The notes beneath the pieces were generated by a model that did no database searches, had not been told where the DNA came from, and saw only the letters and a program-made list of their open reading frames with translations. A DNA stretch of 6,618 bases from an uncultured bacterium. GTDB lineage: Bacteria; Bipolaricaulota; Bipolaricaulia; UBA7950; UBA9294. The stretch covers positions 1-6,618 of the forward strand of contig CAIOLV010000146.1 of the NCBI GenBank assembly GCA_903859225.1, given 5' to 3'. This document shows positions 5,237 to 6,618 of the stretch, piece after piece (the stretch's first letter is position 1; every line of letters begins with the position of its first letter). A program made the position numbers and the translations under genes.

Positions 5237-5515
5237 ATGATCGACCCGCATGCAACCTTCTTCAAATCCCTGTCCAGCCGGTCGCGAACGGCCATCCTCC
5301 GACTCCTTTCTCAGAACGGAGAGATGTCCGTGGACGAGCTCACGGCTGCGCTCGAACTCGCGGGGCCGACAGTATCGCGCCATCTTCAGGTGCTCCGGCA
5401 GGAGGAGCTCGTTGCGGTGCGACGAGACGCGCAGAACCGCTACTACTCGGTCGACACGAAGCGCCTCGAGCAAAGGTTCAAGGACTTCCTGGAATACCTG
5501 GTCGAGTCGTCCTAG
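5237..5515 (+). CDS. ArsR/SmtB-family transcriptional regulator without visible metal ligands
   Basis: This 92-residue protein has a winged helix-turn-helix. FFKSLSSRSRTAILRLLSQ (8-26) opens the domain. The helix-turn-helix runs MSVDELTAALELAGPTVSRHLQVL (30-53), with recognition helix GPTVSRHLQVLR. The wing is LVAVRRDAQNRYYSVD, and a C-terminal dimer helix ends the protein. AGGAGG (5225-5230) lies six bases before ATG. ArsR proteins are dimeric repressors released by a ligand. The gene stands first before a metal exporter, which suggests metal-controlled repression of its own operon. However, the protein has no Cys and only two His (5 and 49, the latter in the recognition helix), and its last helix (RLEQRFKDFLEYLVESS) lacks the Asp/His set of CzrA/SmtB. 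The inducer may be non-metal, or a site may use acidic residues. Confidence 0.9.
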   Translation: MIDPHATFFKSLSSRSRTAILRLLSQNGEMSVDELTAALELAGPTVSRHLQVLRQEELVAVRRDAQNRYYSVDTKRLEQRFKDFLEYLVESS

Positions 5516-5568
5516 ACTGGTTGGTGCGGGAGGGTAGCCGCCGTCGGATGTCATGACGGTGTTGCGCA

Positions 5569-6486
5569 ATGGGTCACGACCACGACCACGGTTCAGCATC
5601 TTCTGCTAAGCGGCGCATTGGGTTTGCGTTCTTTCTGAACCTCACGTTCACCTTGATCGAAGCCGCTGGCGGCGTGTGGACCAACAGCATGGCGGTCTTG
5701 TCCGATGCGCTACACGACCTGGGCGATTGCTTTGCGCTTGCGCTGGGATGGCACTTCCAGCGAGTGTCCCGGAAGTCGGGCGACGAGGTGTACACGTTCG
5801 GCTACCGACGCTTCTCGCTCTTGAGCGCGCTCGTCATGTCCATCCTGCTGATCGGTGGCGGTGCGGTGGTCTTGTGGAAGTCGATTCCTCGTCTCTTCAC
5901 TCCCGAGGCGACCAACGCGTCGGGAATGCTCATTCTTGCGGGCGTCGGAATCGCTGCAAACGGGCTGGCGGCGTTGCGCATGCATGGCGGTCGCTCGCTG
6001 AGCGAACGCCTTGTGACGTGGCATCTCTTGGAGGACGTCCTCAGCTGGGCGGCGGTGCTTCTGACGGCGCTCGTCATGAAGGTCTTCGATCTGCCGATCC
6101 TCGATCCGATCCTGTCGATCGCGATCACCGTCTACGTCTTCTGGAACGTCATCAAGCGGTTGCGCGAGACGCTGGTGATCCTTCTTCAGGGTGTTCCCAT
6201 GGGCGTCACGCTCGAGGAGGTCGAAGACGCCATTCGGAGGGTACCCGGCGTGTGTGATACCCACCACGTCCACGTCTGGTCCCAGGATGGAGAACACCAC
6301 GTCCTCACCGGGCACGTCGTGGTCCCGGAGATCGACGACTACACGCGCGTCGCCGAGCTCCGCCGTTGCGTGAAAGAGGAACTGAAGCGATTCGGGATCA
6401 GTCACGCGACGTTGGAATTCGAGTACCGCGGCGGGCCGTGCTGTGACGACGAGGCCGGGATCTGCCGAACTGGAGGTGCGCGATGA
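5569..6486 (+). CDS. Cation diffusion facilitator (zinc/cadmium-type efflux)
   Basis: This 305-residue inner-membrane CDF (cation efflux) protein would export Zn2+ or a similar ion in exchange for protons. A His-rich start (MGHDHDHG) precedes six predicted helices, then a cytoplasmic metal-binding domain from about residue 205 (EEVEDAIRRVPGVCDTHHVHVWSQDGEHHV). The transport site is visible as SDALHDLGD in helix 2 (His49, Asp53) and HLLEDVLSW in helix 5 (His152, Asp156). This HD-HD set is typical of Zn/Cd CDFs rather than the DD-DD of manganese types. The His-rich loop usual between helices 4 and 5 is short here (RMHGGRS). The tail ends with an unusual Cys cluster, GGPCCDDEAGIC. The start has only a weak ribosome site, 53 bases after arsR, but MGHDHDHG is typical of the family. 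TGA overlaps the next ATG. Confidence 0.95.
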   Translation: MGHDHDHGSASSAKRRIGFAFFLNLTFTLIEAAGGVWTNSMAVLSDALHDLGDCFALALGWHFQRVSRKSGDEVYTFGYRRFSLLSALVMSILLIGGGAVVLWKSIPRLFTPEATNASGMLILAGVGIAANGLAALRMHGGRSLSERLVTWHLLEDVLSWAAVLLTALVMKVFDLPILDPILSIAITVYVFWNVIKRLRETLVILLQGVPMGVTLEEVEDAIRRVPGVCDTHHVHVWSQDGEHHVLTGHVVVPEIDDYTRVAELRRCVKEELKRFGISHATLEFEYRGGPCCDDEAGICRTGGAR

Positions 6487-6618
6487 GCCGCGTCGCCGTC
6501 GTTCGCTGCACGTCCTACGACACGGACTATGTGCGAGCGGCCGTCGAGCGCGGGATCGAACTTCTCGGCGGGGTCGAGCGCTTCGCGCGGGCCGGCGAGA
6601 CGATCCTTCTCAAGCCGA
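6483..6618 (+). CDS. DUF362 protein, N-terminal fragment cut by window edge
   Basis: Translation from ATG 6483 gives 45 residues beginning MSRVAVVRCTSYD, continuing through RAAVERGIELLGGVERFA and reaching AGETILLKP where the window ends. This is the characteristic N-terminus of DUF362 proteins (V-A-hydrophobic-x-R-C/S-x-x-Y ... G-x-x-hydrophobic-L-K-P-N). Full-length members are several hundred residues and often end in a ferredoxin-like 4Fe-4S domain, which cannot be checked here. GGAGGTG at 6472-6478 is four bases from the ATG. The ATG overlaps the CDF stop as ATGA, indicating coupled translation in the ArsR-CDF operon. The biochemical role of the family is not established. Confidence 0.85.
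   Translation, partial: MSRVAVVRCTSYDTDYVRAAVERGIELLGGVERFARAGETILLKP

Noticed and set aside
5541..5560. Short hairpin CCGTC...GACGG and palindrome GTCATGAC between arsR and the CDF gene
   Set aside because: A five-base stem is expected by chance in such DNA and no T-tract follows; not supported as a terminator or operator.
5051..5599. A 182-residue reading of the small peptide frame
   Set aside because: The upstream 163 residues lie opposite arsR and across the promoter, and show no domain. The ribosome site and promoter point to the 19-residue version.

Overview
The window is about 6.6 kb of compact, GC-rich, protein-coding DNA. Shine-Dalgarno (SD) sequences lie before most starts, and one promoter is a perfect TTGACA/TATAAT match, so the host is a bacterium. 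No rRNA, tRNA, insertion sequence, CRISPR array or phage gene is visible. I cannot place the phylum. The mix of genes (GH114/TM1410-type protein, DUF362, patatin, membrane-anchored thioredoxin) suits an environmental high-GC lineage, possibly known mainly from metagenomes, but that is a guess.

Layout. (1) 1-510, minus: a GNAT acetyltransferase whose C-terminus is cut by the window edge. (2) 511-840: 330 bases without a convincing gene, holding a 15-bp direct repeat, a strong hairpin and two stop-delimited fragments in the frame of the next gene. (3) 841-1563, minus: a YfcE-like metallophosphoesterase with a changed first metal motif (D-x-N) and no normal start codon close to the domain. (4) 1543-2340, plus: uridine phosphorylase family, followed at 2348-2554 by a 68-residue single-pass membrane protein. 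(5) 4953 down to 2551, minus: a likely operon of patatin-like phospholipase, membrane-anchored thioredoxin-fold protein and a secreted GH114/TM1410-like protein. The last is broken by a frameshift and an in-frame TGA. (6) 4990-5200: an intergenic switch region with a consensus minus-strand promoter driving a 19-residue Lys/Pro/Ala peptide gene, a hairpin behind it, and an opposing plus-strand promoter. (7) 5237-6618, plus: an ArsR-family repressor, a zinc-type cation diffusion facilitator (CDF) exporter and the start of a DUF362 protein, the last overlapping the exporter by ATGA.

How the parts work together. The ArsR-CDF-DUF362 set looks like a metal-efflux operon. Its regulator probably acts on the 5120-5200 region, where an inverted repeat and direct repeats sit on both promoters, so the divergent small-peptide unit may respond to the same signal. 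The hairpin after the peptide could end that transcript or control read-through into the patatin operon. The most interesting items are the divergent micro-gene and its shared control region, the ArsR protein lacking metal ligands beside a zinc exporter, and the decayed GH114-like gene with its domain halves in reversed order.
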